Of a DNA stretch of 6,707 bases, positions 1 to 6,545 are shown piece by piece (position 1 is the first letter of the stretch; each line of letters opens with the position of its first letter). This DNA comes from Cyanobacteria bacterium T3Sed10_344R1 (GTDB lineage Bacteria > Cyanobacteriota > Cyanobacteriia > Phormidesmidales > Phormidesmidaceae): assembly GCA_003566335.1 (NCBI GenBank), contig PXDR01000282.1, positions 1 to 6,707 on the forward strand, given 5' to 3'. The notes beneath the pieces were generated by a model. It saw only the letters and a list, made by a program, of their open reading frames with translations, was not told the origin of the DNA and made no database searches. A program made the translations under genes and the position numbers.

Positions 1-14
1 ATTACCCCCTCTAA

Positions 15-75
15 CTCCCCCTTGCCAAGGGGGAGGACTAGAGTTTCCCCCCTTACCAAGGGGGGGCCGGGGGCC
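15..75. repeat. Tandem G/C-rich palindromes (intergenic repeat)
   Basis: Two near-identical perfect hairpins lie side by side. The first is CTCCCCCTT, loop GCC, AAGGGGGAG (15-35). The second is CCCCCCTT, loop ACC, AAGGGGGG (47-65). A third short one, GGCC-GGG-GGCC, abuts at 65-75. The paired design with an RCC triloop looks like a dispersed intergenic repeat family of the kind common in cyanobacterial genomes, though the family assignment is from memory. Function is unknown. It could end transcription from a gene left of the window or be a small non-autonomous repeat. There is no T-run after either stem. Confidence 0.7.
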
Positions 76-80
76 AAGGG

Positions 81-112
81 TTGACCAGAGGGGGGTCTGC
101 AAGGACTATAAG
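81..112 (+). promoter_or_regulatory. Weak candidate promoter upstream of glgA
   Basis: TTGACC (81-86) resembles a -35 box and TATAAG (107-112) a -10 box, but they are 20 bp apart, longer than the usual 16-18. It is the best sigma70-like pair I see in the glgA leader. If real, it gives a 5' leader of about 125 nt that includes the hairpin at 134-153. It is a guess from hexamer matching only. Confidence 0.25.
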
Positions 113-133
113 AACCCATCAGAGATATGTGTA

Positions 134-153
134 CTCAGTAGCCCCCGACTGAG
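134..153 (+). other. Hairpin in the glgA leader
   Basis: CTCAGT (134-139) and ACTGAG (148-153) form a perfect 6-bp stem around an 8-nt C-rich loop. It lies about 90 bp before the glgA ATG, so it would be in the 5' leader of the mRNA if transcription starts upstream. No known riboswitch consensus is recognised. Confidence 0.35.
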
Positions 154-232
154 AAGGTTTAGAGCCAGGATTACTAGGCACGGGGACGCTGCCCTCGTAG
201 ACTGAATTGGGAAGGAGTTCACAGGCAAGTTC

Positions 233-237
233 GAGGG
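233..237 (+). promoter_or_regulatory. Ribosome binding site of glgA
   Basis: GAGGG lies 5 nt before the ATG at 243 and supports that start over the TTG at 207. A stronger-looking AAGGAG at 212-217 has no in-frame start codon at a usable distance. Confidence 0.5.
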
Positions 238-242
238 CACCT

Positions 243-1688
243 ATGCGTATTCTGTTCGTGGCGGCTGAGGCTGCGCCCCTAGCAAAAGTGGGCGGTATGG
301 GGGATGTGGTGGGATCTTTGCCGCAGGTGCTGCGGAAGATGGGCCATGACGTGCGGATTTTTATGCCCTACTACGGCTTTTTGCCGGAGAAAGTGGATAT
401 CCCCGACCAGCCGGTCTGGTGGGGTAACGCTATGTTCAAGGACTTCGCAGTTTACGAAACGGTGCTGCCTGGCACTGATGTGCCCCTGTATCTCTTCGGT
501 CAGCCCTGTTTTGATCCCCGGCGAATCTACGGCGGCGATGACGAAGACTGGCGGTTTACCTTCTTTGCCAACGGCGCAGCGGAATTTGCCTGGAACTACT
601 GGAAGCCCCAGATTATTCACTGCCACGACTGGCATACCGGCATGATTCCGGTGTGGATGCACCCAAGCCCGGACATTGCCACAATTTTCACCATCCACAA
701 CCTGGCTTACCAAGGCCCGTGGCGCTGGAAGCTGGAGCAGATGACCTGGTGCCCCTGGTATATGCAGGGCCACAACACCATGGCGGCGGCGGTGCAGTTT
801 GCCAATAAGGTGAACACGGTCTCCCCCACCTATGCGGATCAAATTCGCACCCCGGCCCACGGCGAAACCCTGGAGGGGCTGCTGTCGTTTATTAGCGGCA
901 ACCTCAGCGGCATCCTCAACGGGATTGATACCGAGAGCTTCAACCCCGCTACCGATAAGCAGTTGGCCCAGACCTTTACGCCCGATACCCTAGACCTACG
1001 CCGCAAGAACAAAATCACCTTGCAGGAAGAAGTGGGCCTAGAGGTGAACTCCAACGTCTTTTTGATTGGCCTAGTCAGCCGACTGGTGGAGCAAAAGGGC
1101 TTTGACCTGATTTTGCAGGTGCTGGATCGGTTCTTGGCCTATACCGATGCCCAGTTTGTCATGCTGGGCACGGGAGATCGCTACTACGAAACCCAGATGT
1201 GGCAGTTGGCCTCTCGCTATCCGGGCCGGATGGCGACTTACCTGTTCTACAACGATGGGTTATCCCGGCGAATTTACGCCGGTTCAGATGCTTTCTTGAT
1301 GCCGTCCCGGTTTGAGCCCTGTGGCATTAGCCAAATGCTAGCCATGCGCTATGGCTGTGTGCCGATTGTTCGCCGCACTGGCGGCTTGGTGGATACGGTT
1401 AGCCATTTTGTGCCGGAGGATGACTTGGGCACGGGTTATTGCTTTGACCGCTATGAGCCGCTGGATCTGTACACGTCAATGGTGCGGGCTTGGGAAGGCT
1501 TCCGGTTTAAGCCCCAGTGGCAAGCCCTCCAGCGCCGGGGGATGCTCCAAGACCATAGCTGGGAGAAGTCGGCTCTAGAATATGTGCGGCTCTATAGTGA
1601 GGTGCTAAACCTGCCCTACGAAGAGCAGCTTAATCTCAATCAGGCTGCAGAACCTCAGCCGACGATTGCCACGCCAGCCATAGGTTAG
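243..1688 (+). CDS. glgA: Glycogen synthase (ADP-glucose type, GT5)
   Basis: Transfers glucose from ADP-glucose to the non-reducing end of alpha-1,4-glucan in cytoplasmic glycogen synthesis. The protein is 481 aa, the usual size for the family. Visible motifs are KVGGMGD (15-21, the KxGGL-type ADP-glucose/glucan motif with Met for Leu), HDWH (128-131), RLVEQKG (280-286), SRFEPCGISQ (355-364, with the conserved Glu358) and RRTGGLVDTV (377-386). The N-terminus MRILFVAAEAAPLAKVGG matches the cyanobacterial GlgA1 (starch synthase I/II-like) form rather than the second, divergent cyanobacterial GlgA. The start is the ATG at 243: it is preceded by GAGGG and begins the conserved strand. The frame stays open to a TTG at 207, but those 12 extra residues look non-conserved. 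trpF follows after 7 bp, so the two are probably co-transcribed. The subtype call is by recall of homologues. Confidence 0.96.
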   Translation: MRILFVAAEAAPLAKVGGMGDVVGSLPQVLRKMGHDVRIFMPYYGFLPEKVDIPDQPVWWGNAMFKDFAVYETVLPGTDVPLYLFGQPCFDPRRIYGGDDEDWRFTFFANGAAEFAWNYWKPQIIHCHDWHTGMIPVWMHPSPDIATIFTIHNLAYQGPWRWKLEQMTWCPWYMQGHNTMAAAVQFANKVNTVSPTYADQIRTPAHGETLEGLLSFISGNLSGILNGIDTESFNPATDKQLAQTFTPDTLDLRRKNKITLQEEVGLEVNSNVFLIGLVSRLVEQKGFDLILQVLDRFLAYTDAQFVMLGTGDRYYETQMWQLASRYPGRMATYLFYNDGLSRRIYAGSDAFLMPSRFEPCGISQMLAMRYGCVPIVRRTGGLVDTVSHFVPEDDLGTGYCFDRYEPLDLYTSMVRAWEGFRFKPQWQALQRRGMLQDHSWEKSALEYVRLYSEVLNLPYEEQLNLNQAAEPQPTIATPAIG

Positions 1689-1695
1689 GGGGACA

Positions 1696-2379
1696 ATGGG
1701 ATTGCGAGTCAAAATCTGCGGCATTACTCAGCCCGCACAAGGCCGGGCGATCGCACAATTAGGAGCCACTGCCCTGGGGTTTATTTGTGTGCCCCAGTCC
1801 CCGCGCTATGTGACGCCCCAGCAGATTGCTCAGATTATTGCCGCCCTAGAAGATCTGCCCCAACTGCCAGATCGGGTGGGGGTGTTTGCCAATGCTGAGG
1901 AAGCTGCGATCGCAGCCGCCCTAACCATCGCCCCCCTCACAGCCCTGCAACTCCACGGCAATGAATCCCCCGAGCAATGCCACCAGATTCGCCAGCGCTG
2001 GCCCGACCTAGAGCTGATTAAAGCCCTGCGAATTCGTCACACCGCTGACCTAGAGCAGGCCCAAGCCTATGAGGCGGTGGTCGATACGCTGTTGCTGGAT
2101 GCTTACCATCCCGAACAGCTCGGCGGCACCGGTTTGACGCTAGATTGGGGTGCGATCGCAGCGTTTCGGCCCATCTGCCCCTGGCTGCTGGCTGGAGGAC
2201 TGACCCCCGACAACATTCAGCTCGCCCTGAGCCAAGCCAGCCCCGACGGTATTGACCTGTCCAGCGGGGTGGAGCGATCGCCAGGGGACAAAGATCTGGG
2301 CCAAGTCGCACAACTCATGCAGCAACTGATCAAAACGGGGGCAGAGGTGCTGATTCCTCCACCCCCGATCGGGCCATAG
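1696..2379 (+). CDS. trpF: Phosphoribosylanthranilate isomerase
   Basis: Catalyses the Amadori rearrangement of N-(5-phosphoribosyl)anthranilate to CdRP, the third step of tryptophan synthesis, in the cytoplasm. The 227-aa protein is a single TIM barrel of normal length. It carries KICGIT at the N-terminus with the catalytic Cys8, the SPRYV segment (35-39), LQLHG (84-88), the catalytic Asp135 in LLLDAY, GGTG (143-146), LAGGLTPDNI (165-174) and GIDLSSGVE (185-193). The last two segments form the phosphate-binding end of the barrel. The ATG is 7 bp after the glgA stop; the run of five G in the gap may serve as a ribosome site, so translational coupling is likely. No other trp gene is nearby, which is usual for cyanobacteria, where trp genes are scattered. 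The gene holds four HIP1 octamers. Its tail ends in a proline-rich LIPPPPIGP, and the stop codon lies inside a 12-bp tandem repeat. Confidence 0.96.
   Translation: MGLRVKICGITQPAQGRAIAQLGATALGFICVPQSPRYVTPQQIAQIIAALEDLPQLPDRVGVFANAEEAAIAAALTIAPLTALQLHGNESPEQCHQIRQRWPDLELIKALRIRHTADLEQAQAYEAVVDTLLLDAYHPEQLGGTGLTLDWGAIAAFRPICPWLLAGGLTPDNIQLALSQASPDGIDLSSGVERSPGDKDLGQVAQLMQQLIKTGAEVLIPPPPIGP
1747..2281. repeat. Four HIP1 octamers (GCGATCGC) inside trpF
   Basis: GCGATCGC occurs at 1747-1754, 1906-1913, 2152-2159 and 2274-2281. Five more copies lie at 3389-3396, 3729-3736, 4835-4842, 5104-5111 and 6556-6563. HIP1 is the highly iterated palindrome of many cyanobacterial genomes. Chance would give well under one copy in a window of this length. 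Confidence 0.9.
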
Positions 2380-2399
2380 TCTGGTCTATAGTCTGGTCT
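2376..2399 (+). repeat. 12-bp perfect tandem duplication over the trpF stop
   Basis: ATAGTCTGGTCT is present twice head to tail (2376-2387 and 2388-2399). The first copy contains the trpF TAG stop (2377-2379), and the second carries an in-frame TAG at 2389-2391. Because the unit is a multiple of three and includes the stop, gain or loss of a copy would not change the protein. It looks like a recent slippage duplication. Confidence 0.9.
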
Positions 2400-2415
2400 G
2401 TAGGCGGGTTGTTTA

Positions 2416-2437
2416 CCTGGGGATTGCCAGCCCTAGG
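2416..2437. terminator. Candidate hairpin between convergent trpF and folE
   Basis: CCTGGGG (2416-2422) can pair with CCCTAGG (2431-2437) as a 7-bp stem with one G-U pair and an 8-nt loop. It sits in the middle of the 103-bp gap where glgA-trpF and folE transcripts meet. An outer inverted repeat, GGCGGG (2403-2408) and CCCGCC (2446-2451), could extend it. Neither side has a convincing T-run, so it is only a possible terminator. Confidence 0.35.
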
Positions 2438-2482
2438 CGAGATTTCCCGCCGCGCCTATCTAGCTGAGACGTTTGGGGACTT

Positions 2483-3169
2483 TTAGGCCCAAGCAGGCTG
2501 GTGACGGATTAGGCTCAAAAATTCTTCCCGCGTCTTCTGCTCATCTTGGAACGCCCCCAACATAGCGCTGGTCACCGTCCAAGACCCAGGCTTTTGCACC
2601 CCGCGCATCACCATGCACATATGGCTGGCTTCCATCACCACGGCAACGCCACGGGGGTCGAGGGCTTCTTGCACCGCTTCCGCAATTTGACGGGTCAGGC
2701 GTTCCTGTACCTGCAGGCGGCGAGAATACATTTCGACAATCCGGGCGAGCTTGCTGAGGCCCACCACCTTTTGGTTGGGGATATAGGCGACATGAACTTT
2801 ACCCATGAACGGCAGCATGTGGTGCTCGCATAGGCTGAAGGCGGTGATGTCTCGCACCAGCACCATCTCGTTGTGGCCTTCGTCAAAAATGGCGTCGTTG
2901 ATGATTTCTTCTAGGGATTGGCTATAGCCGCTGGTGAGAAACCGCATCGCTTCTGCCACCCGCTTCGGTGTTTTGAGCAAGCCTTCCCGCTCGGGATCTT
3001 CGCCCACCGAAGACAGGATTGTCTTCACGGCCCCCTTCATGTTTTCTAGGTCTTCATCCGCTGTCGGCTTGACCCGAGCGCTTTGCCCATAAGCAGTGTT
3101 GCGATCGGGACGAACCACGCCATTAGCCTTGGCATTACGGTTGGCGCTGTTAGAAGAAGCAATAGTCAT
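2483..3169 (-). CDS. folE: GTP cyclohydrolase I
   Basis: Converts GTP to 7,8-dihydroneopterin triphosphate, the first step of folate and pterin synthesis. The enzyme is cytoplasmic and the family is usually a homodecamer. Numbered from the ATG at 3169, the protein is 228 aa. The zinc-site motif SLCEHHMLPF (112-121) supplies Cys114 and His117, and SHMCMVMRG (182-190) supplies the third ligand, Cys185. His116 matches a catalytic His of the E. coli enzyme. GLSKLARIVEMYSRRLQVQERLT (137-159) and QKPGSWTVTS (192-201) are family hallmarks. Residues 1 to about 40 are a low-complexity, poorly conserved extension before the core. The ATG at 3169 is preferred because AGG lies 6 nt upstream and the TTG at 3214 only adds an unconserved MSIPFFIS-type stretch. 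It faces trpF convergently and follows the SDR by 229 bp, so it may have its own promoter; I see no strong one. Confidence 0.96.
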   Translation of the reverse strand: MTIASSNSANRNAKANGVVRPDRNTAYGQSARVKPTADEDLENMKGAVKTILSSVGEDPEREGLLKTPKRVAEAMRFLTSGYSQSLEEIINDAIFDEGHNEMVLVRDITAFSLCEHHMLPFMGKVHVAYIPNQKVVGLSKLARIVEMYSRRLQVQERLTRQIAEAVQEALDPRGVAVVMEASHMCMVMRGVQKPGSWTVTSAMLGAFQDEQKTREEFLSLIRHQPAWA

Positions 3170-3398
3170 AGTGAACCTGTGGGTTAACGCGCTAATAAAG
3201 AACGGAATCGACAATGAAACCTAGATCGGGCCGCAATCGACAGCGGCACTGGGTTGCTCTGGGGTCAACAAGTTGGCGGGAGGGATGATCCCGGCGGTAA
3301 AGCCCGGAGCAACGGAAACGAGAAACGTTGTAGGGGTGAGGTGAACGGCTGAGCGGCGAAGGGGCAACGCTGGCGCAACAGAAACAGTGCGATCGCCC

Positions 3399-4124
3399 TT
3401 AGAGGGCACCCCCGGCAGGCATGAGGGTGAGGGTGTCAATCACGCCGTGACCAGGCATCTGGGCCGCATACAGAATGGTCTCAGCCACTAGGTCAGGGGT
3501 GAGCATCTGGCTGCGATCGAGATCGGCAGTCACGGTCTCTGTGTCCCAGATTGCGGTGTTAACCGAGCCAGGATGCAGGGTAACTACCCGAATACCGTGG
3601 GCTCGTTCTTCGACTGCTAAGACTTGGGACAAGCTGGTTAGCCCCGCTTTACTGACGCTGTAGGCTCCCCACTCGGGGAAGGCGTTGCTGGCCGCAATTG
3701 ACCCCACATTGATGATGGTGCCGGATTTGCGATCGCGCATCCCCGGCAGCACCGCCTGAATGCACTGCAACACGCTGGTCAGGTTCAGGGTGATCACCTG
3801 CTGCCAATCCGCCAGGGGGGTGTCCCCTAGGGGGCGGGTGTAGCCCATACCGGCGTTATTCACTAACACCTCGACCGGGCCAAAGTCGTCCAGCACTGCC
3901 GTGAGTTTGGGCTTGACTTGATCCACCGCCGCTAAATCTAGGGGGTAAACCTTAGCAGTAACCTGATGTTGACGAGCGGCCTCAGCCACCGCCTCTAGCG
4001 CCGTCTGGGAACGACTCACCAGCGCTAAGTCATATCCAGCCTGGGCAAACGCAAGGGCCGTCGCCTTACCGATGCCACTGCTGGCTCCAGTAATTAGGGC
4101 ACGGCGCGAGTTGTCAAAAGTCAT
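3399..4124 (-). CDS. Classical short-chain dehydrogenase/reductase (SDR)
   Basis: A 241-aa single-domain Rossmann-fold oxidoreductase. It has the cofactor motif TGASSGIG (12-19), Arg38 after the second strand (suggesting NADP(H)), NNAG (89-92), Asn114, and the catalytic Ser142, Tyr155 and Lys159 in YSVSK. All catalytic residues are present, so it should be active. It resembles FabG/YdfG-like SDRs but the substrate cannot be read from the sequence. The start is the ATG at 4124, directly before the MTFDNSRRALITG strand; the TTG at 4136 adds four residues only. Neither has a clear ribosome site. It lies downstream of accA and upstream of folE on the same strand, an order that recurs near ado-aar in other cyanobacteria as far as I recall. 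That suggests, but does not show, a role in lipid or aldehyde metabolism. Confidence 0.9.
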   Translation of the reverse strand: MTFDNSRRALITGASSGIGKATALAFAQAGYDLALVSRSQTALEAVAEAARQHQVTAKVYPLDLAAVDQVKPKLTAVLDDFGPVEVLVNNAGMGYTRPLGDTPLADWQQVITLNLTSVLQCIQAVLPGMRDRKSGTIINVGSIAASNAFPEWGAYSVSKAGLTSLSQVLAVEERAHGIRVVTLHPGSVNTAIWDTETVTADLDRSQMLTPDLVAETILYAAQMPGHGVIDTLTLMPAGGAL

Positions 4125-4204
4125 GTAGGCGTCCAAATCTCAATCAGCTTTCCCCCAGACGGTTGGTCGCTGCGTTGCCACGGCAGCTTGCCAGCAAGAA
4201 TGAC

Positions 4205-4223
4205 CAGCGCAAACAAGGCGCTG
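4205..4223 (-). other. Hairpin in the SDR leader
   Basis: CAGCGC (4205-4210) and GCGCTG (4218-4223) form a perfect 6-bp G/C-rich stem with a 7-nt loop, about 80 nt before the SDR ATG. It has no T-run in the direction of transcription. It may be a leader structure, and its function is unknown. Confidence 0.35.
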
Positions 4224-4254
4224 CACCTATGCCTGGATATAGGCTCTAATCATT

Positions 4255-4268
4255 TTAACAAAAGTTAA
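4255..4268. promoter_or_regulatory. TTAAC-N4-GTTAA inverted repeat
   Basis: A 5+5 bp perfect inverted repeat around AAAA sits in an A/T-rich patch of an otherwise G/C-rich gap. It overlaps the most A/T-rich promoter-like sequence before the SDR on the minus strand (TAAAAT at 4252-4257 could be a -10 box, but no good -35 is seen). It could be an operator; I recognise no regulator for it. Confidence 0.3.
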
Positions 4269-4328
4269 CCAGAGCAGTTCTACTGCCGCATGATTGCCTG
4301 GTGGCCAGGATCTGCTTAGCTTTCGTCC

Positions 4329-4367
4329 ACTGTAAACGTTCACAGTAAGCGTCTACTGTAAGCATAC
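4329..4367. repeat. Three tandem 13-bp repeats between accA and SDR
   Basis: Three contiguous units, ACTGTAAACGTTC (4329-4341), ACAGTAAGCGTCT (4342-4354) and ACTGTAAGCATAC (4355-4367), share the core NGTAARCRTNC. Related 11-mers lie at 4385-4395 (TGTAGGCGTTC, up to the accA stop) and 4124-4134 (TGTAGGCGTCC, at the SDR start). The first unit overlaps an imperfect palindrome, TGTAAACGTTCACA (4331-4344). They lie just downstream of accA and about 200 bp before the SDR start. They could be iterated protein-binding sites or a decayed tandem repeat. Confidence 0.75.
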
Positions 4368-4395
4368 TCTTTTGAGGGTGAGCTTGTAGGCGTTC

Positions 4396-5388
4396 CTAAA
4401 CGCTGGTCACGGCGGTTTCGGTAAACTGACCAATTTGCCGAAACTTTTGATAGCGCTGGTTGCGGCGTTCTGTGGCCGATAGGGGTAACAGTTCGGCCAA
4501 CCCTTTGAGCAAGGCTTGTTTGAGGCTTTCGGCAGCCTGGAGCGGCGCGATGTGGGCACCCCCAACTGGCTCAGGCAACAGCACGTCCAAAATCTCTAGA
4601 TTCTTCAGATCTAGGGCCGTAATCTTGAGGGCTTCTGCGGCTTGGCCAGAGCGGCCTGCGTCTTTCCACAAAATGGCGGCACAGGCTTCGGGGCTAGCAA
4701 CGGTGTAGACCGAATGCTCGAACATGATCAGCCGATCGGCTACGCCAATGCCCAATGCCCCACCCGAACCGCCTTCACCAATCACCGTGGACAGAATCGG
4801 TACGTCTAGGCGGAACATTTCCCGCAGGTTGTAGGCGATCGCTTCCCCTTGACCAAGCGCCTCGGCATCTAGACCTGGATAAGCGCCAGGCGTGTCGATG
4901 AAGGTGATGATCGGCATCCCAAAATGATTGGCGTGTTCCATCATCCGCATGGCTTTGCGATAGCCGCCAGGGGACGCCATGCCGAAGTTACGGGCCACGT
5001 TGTCTTTGGTGTCCCGCCCTTTTTGATGGCCCAGCATCACCACGGGCTGCCCGGCAAGGCGAGCGATACCGGTGACGAGGGCGGGGTCATCTTTGCCAGA
5101 TCTGCGATCGCCGTGAAGCTCAATCCACTCGTCGCTAATCGCCTGGATATAGTCTAGGGTGCTAGGCCGACGGGGGTGGCGGGCCACTTGCAGCCGCTGG
5201 GCTGGGGTGAGGTTGGAAAAAATTTCTTGCCGAAGCTGCACCGCCCGAGTTTCAAGCTGAGCAAGCTTTGCTGACACGTCTACATCATTCTCGGCTGCCA
5301 GATCCCGGATTTGATCAATCCGAGCCTCTAGTTCAACCAGAGGCTTCTCAAAATCTAGCAGGATAGTCTTGCGTTCAAGGGCGGGCAT
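4396..5388 (-). CDS. accA: Acetyl-CoA carboxylase carboxyltransferase subunit alpha
   Basis: The alpha half of the carboxyltransferase that, with AccD, moves the carboxyl group from carboxybiotin to acetyl-CoA to give malonyl-CoA, the committed step of fatty-acid synthesis. At 330 aa it has normal length. The N-terminal LDFEKPLVELEARI helix region (11-24) is the typical AccA opening. The crotonase-like core shows GHQKG (120-124), DTPGAYPG (165-172) and the glycine-rich GEGGSGGALGIG (204-215) that forms the acyl-CoA oxyanion site, followed by SPEACAAILWKD (232-243). The start ATG at 5388 has no clear ribosome site. It begins 21 bp after the aar stop, so aar and accA are almost certainly on one transcript, tying malonyl-CoA supply to acyl-ACP reduction. 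accD is not in the window. Confidence 0.97.
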   Translation of the reverse strand: MPALERKTILLDFEKPLVELEARIDQIRDLAAENDVDVSAKLAQLETRAVQLRQEIFSNLTPAQRLQVARHPRRPSTLDYIQAISDEWIELHGDRRSGKDDPALVTGIARLAGQPVVMLGHQKGRDTKDNVARNFGMASPGGYRKAMRMMEHANHFGMPIITFIDTPGAYPGLDAEALGQGEAIAYNLREMFRLDVPILSTVIGEGGSGGALGIGVADRLIMFEHSVYTVASPEACAAILWKDAGRSGQAAEALKITALDLKNLEILDVLLPEPVGGAHIAPLQAAESLKQALLKGLAELLPLSATERRNQRYQKFRQIGQFTETAVTSV

Positions 5389-5409
5389 AGGGTTCAGGGA
5401 CGATCGGGG

Positions 5410-6429
5410 CTAGGTGAGCAGCGGTCGAAACCCGTGTTTGACCGAGGCTTGACCAATCTGCTCCATTTTTTCTAGCGTAATCTGATTCCGTCCCCAAGAG
5501 AAGTTGGTGTACAGCTTCTCAAATTCCAGCAGCATGGATTCCGCGAAGCAAGCAAAGAGCTGGCGGGCAGGCACATCCATGTTGACCAGGCTCATGATCT
5601 TCCAGTCGATGTCGAGGGAATGCTCGACAATCCCGCCGTTCAAGATATGGATGCCCGGAGCGTCAAAGCGACTGCCCAGGTTCTTCGGATACCCACCATC
5701 AATCATCAAGCAGGGCTGCTTCAGCGTGCTTGGATCAATGTCTACCCCTTTGGGCATACTGGCAACCCAGACGACGATGTCGGCTAGGGGCAGGGCGCTT
5801 TCTAGGGGCAAGATTTTGCCGCGACCCAGCTCACCCTGGAGGTCAGTGAGGCGCTCTTGGTTGCGGGCAACTAATAGCAGGTCTTGGGTGTCGGTGCGGG
5901 CATTTAGCCAGCGACAGACGGCGCTGCCAATGTCTCCGGTAGCCCCGCAGACGGCAACGGTGGCTTTAGCGAGGTCAATGCCAAGCTGGGCCGAAGCCTG
6001 CTCGATTTGGCGGCAGATGATGTAGGCGGTGTGGGTATTGCCGGTGGTGAATCGCTGAAAGTCTAGGGTGACGTTGCGCACCCGGCGGATTTGGTTGAGG
6101 TTAAAGTTCTCAAAAATGATTGAGGAGAAGCCCCCAAGTGCCGTGATGTCCACGCCGTGCTTCTGGGCATGGGCCATGGCGTTAACGATTTTGCGGGTGG
6201 CGGCTTTAATCCGGCGGGCAGCCAACATTTCTGGCAAGAAGCAGGACTCAACGTAGCGGCCCTCAATTTGCTGTCCAGTAATGCTGGTGACTTTGATGGT
6301 GTCTACGATCTGGGGTGGGGCACTACACCAAAAATCAAGCCCCTGATCGGCGTATTCGGGATAGCCTAAGTCGCGGGCCACCAGTTGGGCGTGCTCTAGG
6401 CTAGTGAGATGACCAATAAGACCAAACAT
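5410..6429 (-). CDS. aar: Long-chain acyl-ACP reductase (alkane biosynthesis)
   Basis: Reduces fatty acyl-ACP to fatty aldehyde with NADPH, the first of the two cyanobacterial alkane steps; Ado then removes the aldehyde carbon. The protein is 339 aa, against about 340 for characterised homologues. It begins with the hallmark MFGLIGHLTSLE and carries ESCFLPEMLAARR (61-73), the Rossmann motif GATGDIGSA (162-170) and GGYPKNLG (245-252). LFACFAES places Cys294 exactly at the position of the acyl-thioester cysteine known from the Synechococcus elongatus enzyme. The start is the ATG at 6429. The frame extends four codons to a TTG at 6441, but homologues begin at MFGL. No Shine-Dalgarno is evident. 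The ado gene ends 233 bp upstream and accA starts 21 bp downstream. A promoter at 6485-6513 probably serves it. Confidence 0.97.
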   Translation of the reverse strand: MFGLIGHLTSLEHAQLVARDLGYPEYADQGLDFWCSAPPQIVDTIKVTSITGQQIEGRYVESCFLPEMLAARRIKAATRKIVNAMAHAQKHGVDITALGGFSSIIFENFNLNQIRRVRNVTLDFQRFTTGNTHTAYIICRQIEQASAQLGIDLAKATVAVCGATGDIGSAVCRWLNARTDTQDLLLVARNQERLTDLQGELGRGKILPLESALPLADIVVWVASMPKGVDIDPSTLKQPCLMIDGGYPKNLGSRFDAPGIHILNGGIVEHSLDIDWKIMSLVNMDVPARQLFACFAESMLLEFEKLYTNFSWGRNQITLEKMEQIGQASVKHGFRPLLT

Positions 6430-6446
6430 TCTGGGTTGCAAACAGG

Positions 6447-6461
6447 GCCTGATGTTCAGGC
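6447..6461 (-). other. Perfect hairpin/palindrome in the aar leader
   Basis: GCCTGA (6447-6452) and TCAGGC (6456-6461) are perfect 6-bp arms around a triloop. The element lies between the predicted aar promoter and the ATG, with its 3' arm ending 17 nt before the start codon. It could be an mRNA leader stem that affects translation or stability, or a small DNA operator just downstream of the transcription start. Confidence 0.5.
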
Positions 6462-6484
6462 GGCGTAGGTGAGTAAACCGGGAT

Positions 6485-6513
6485 GATATAAACCGGGGGT
6501 AAGTCGGTGTAAA
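6485..6513 (-). promoter_or_regulatory. Predicted sigma70-type promoter of aar
   Basis: On the minus strand TTTACA (6508-6513, five of six to TTGACA) and TATATC (6485-6490, four of six to TATAAT) are separated by exactly 17 bp. Transcription would start near 6478, giving a leader of about 50 nt to the aar ATG. A separate aar promoter agrees with what I recall of transcript mapping in model cyanobacteria, where ado and aar each have their own start site. Confidence 0.55.
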
Positions 6514-6545
6514 AAAGGTCGGGCAGGGAGAAATTCCATGACAGG

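Noticed and set aside
207..242. TTG start giving a 12-residue longer GlgA
   Set aside because: The extra residues look unlike the family and the ATG at 243 has a ribosome site and begins the conserved strand. The same reasoning rejects upstream TTG starts at 3214 (folE), 4136 (SDR) and 6441 (aar).
279..860. 193-aa minus-strand frame opposite glgA
   Set aside because: It is a mirror of a strongly coding glgA region with no family motif, so it is a shadow frame.
2380..2482. Strong intrinsic terminator between trpF and folE
   Set aside because: Stems exist, but no T-run follows on either strand, so only a low-confidence hairpin is listed.
3221..3439. 72-aa minus-strand frame between SDR and folE
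   Set aside because: It overlaps the SDR 3' end, has a low-complexity Pro/Ala/Ser composition, no recognisable motif and no convincing ribosome site. The stretch 3170-3398 is better read as an intergenic leader.
4331..4344. Possible CRP-like site TGTAAACGTTCACA
   Set aside because: The spacer between the half-sites is 4 bp rather than 6 and one arm is imperfect. It is more simply part of the 13-bp repeats.
4345..4367. Possible NtcA site in the accA-SDR gap
   Set aside because: The GTA and TAC triplets present are spaced by 4 or 6 bases, not the 8 required by GTA-N8-TAC.
5504..6025. 173-aa plus-strand frame opposite aar
   Set aside because: It lies wholly inside aar, which has all its conserved motifs, and its composition is that of an antisense shadow.
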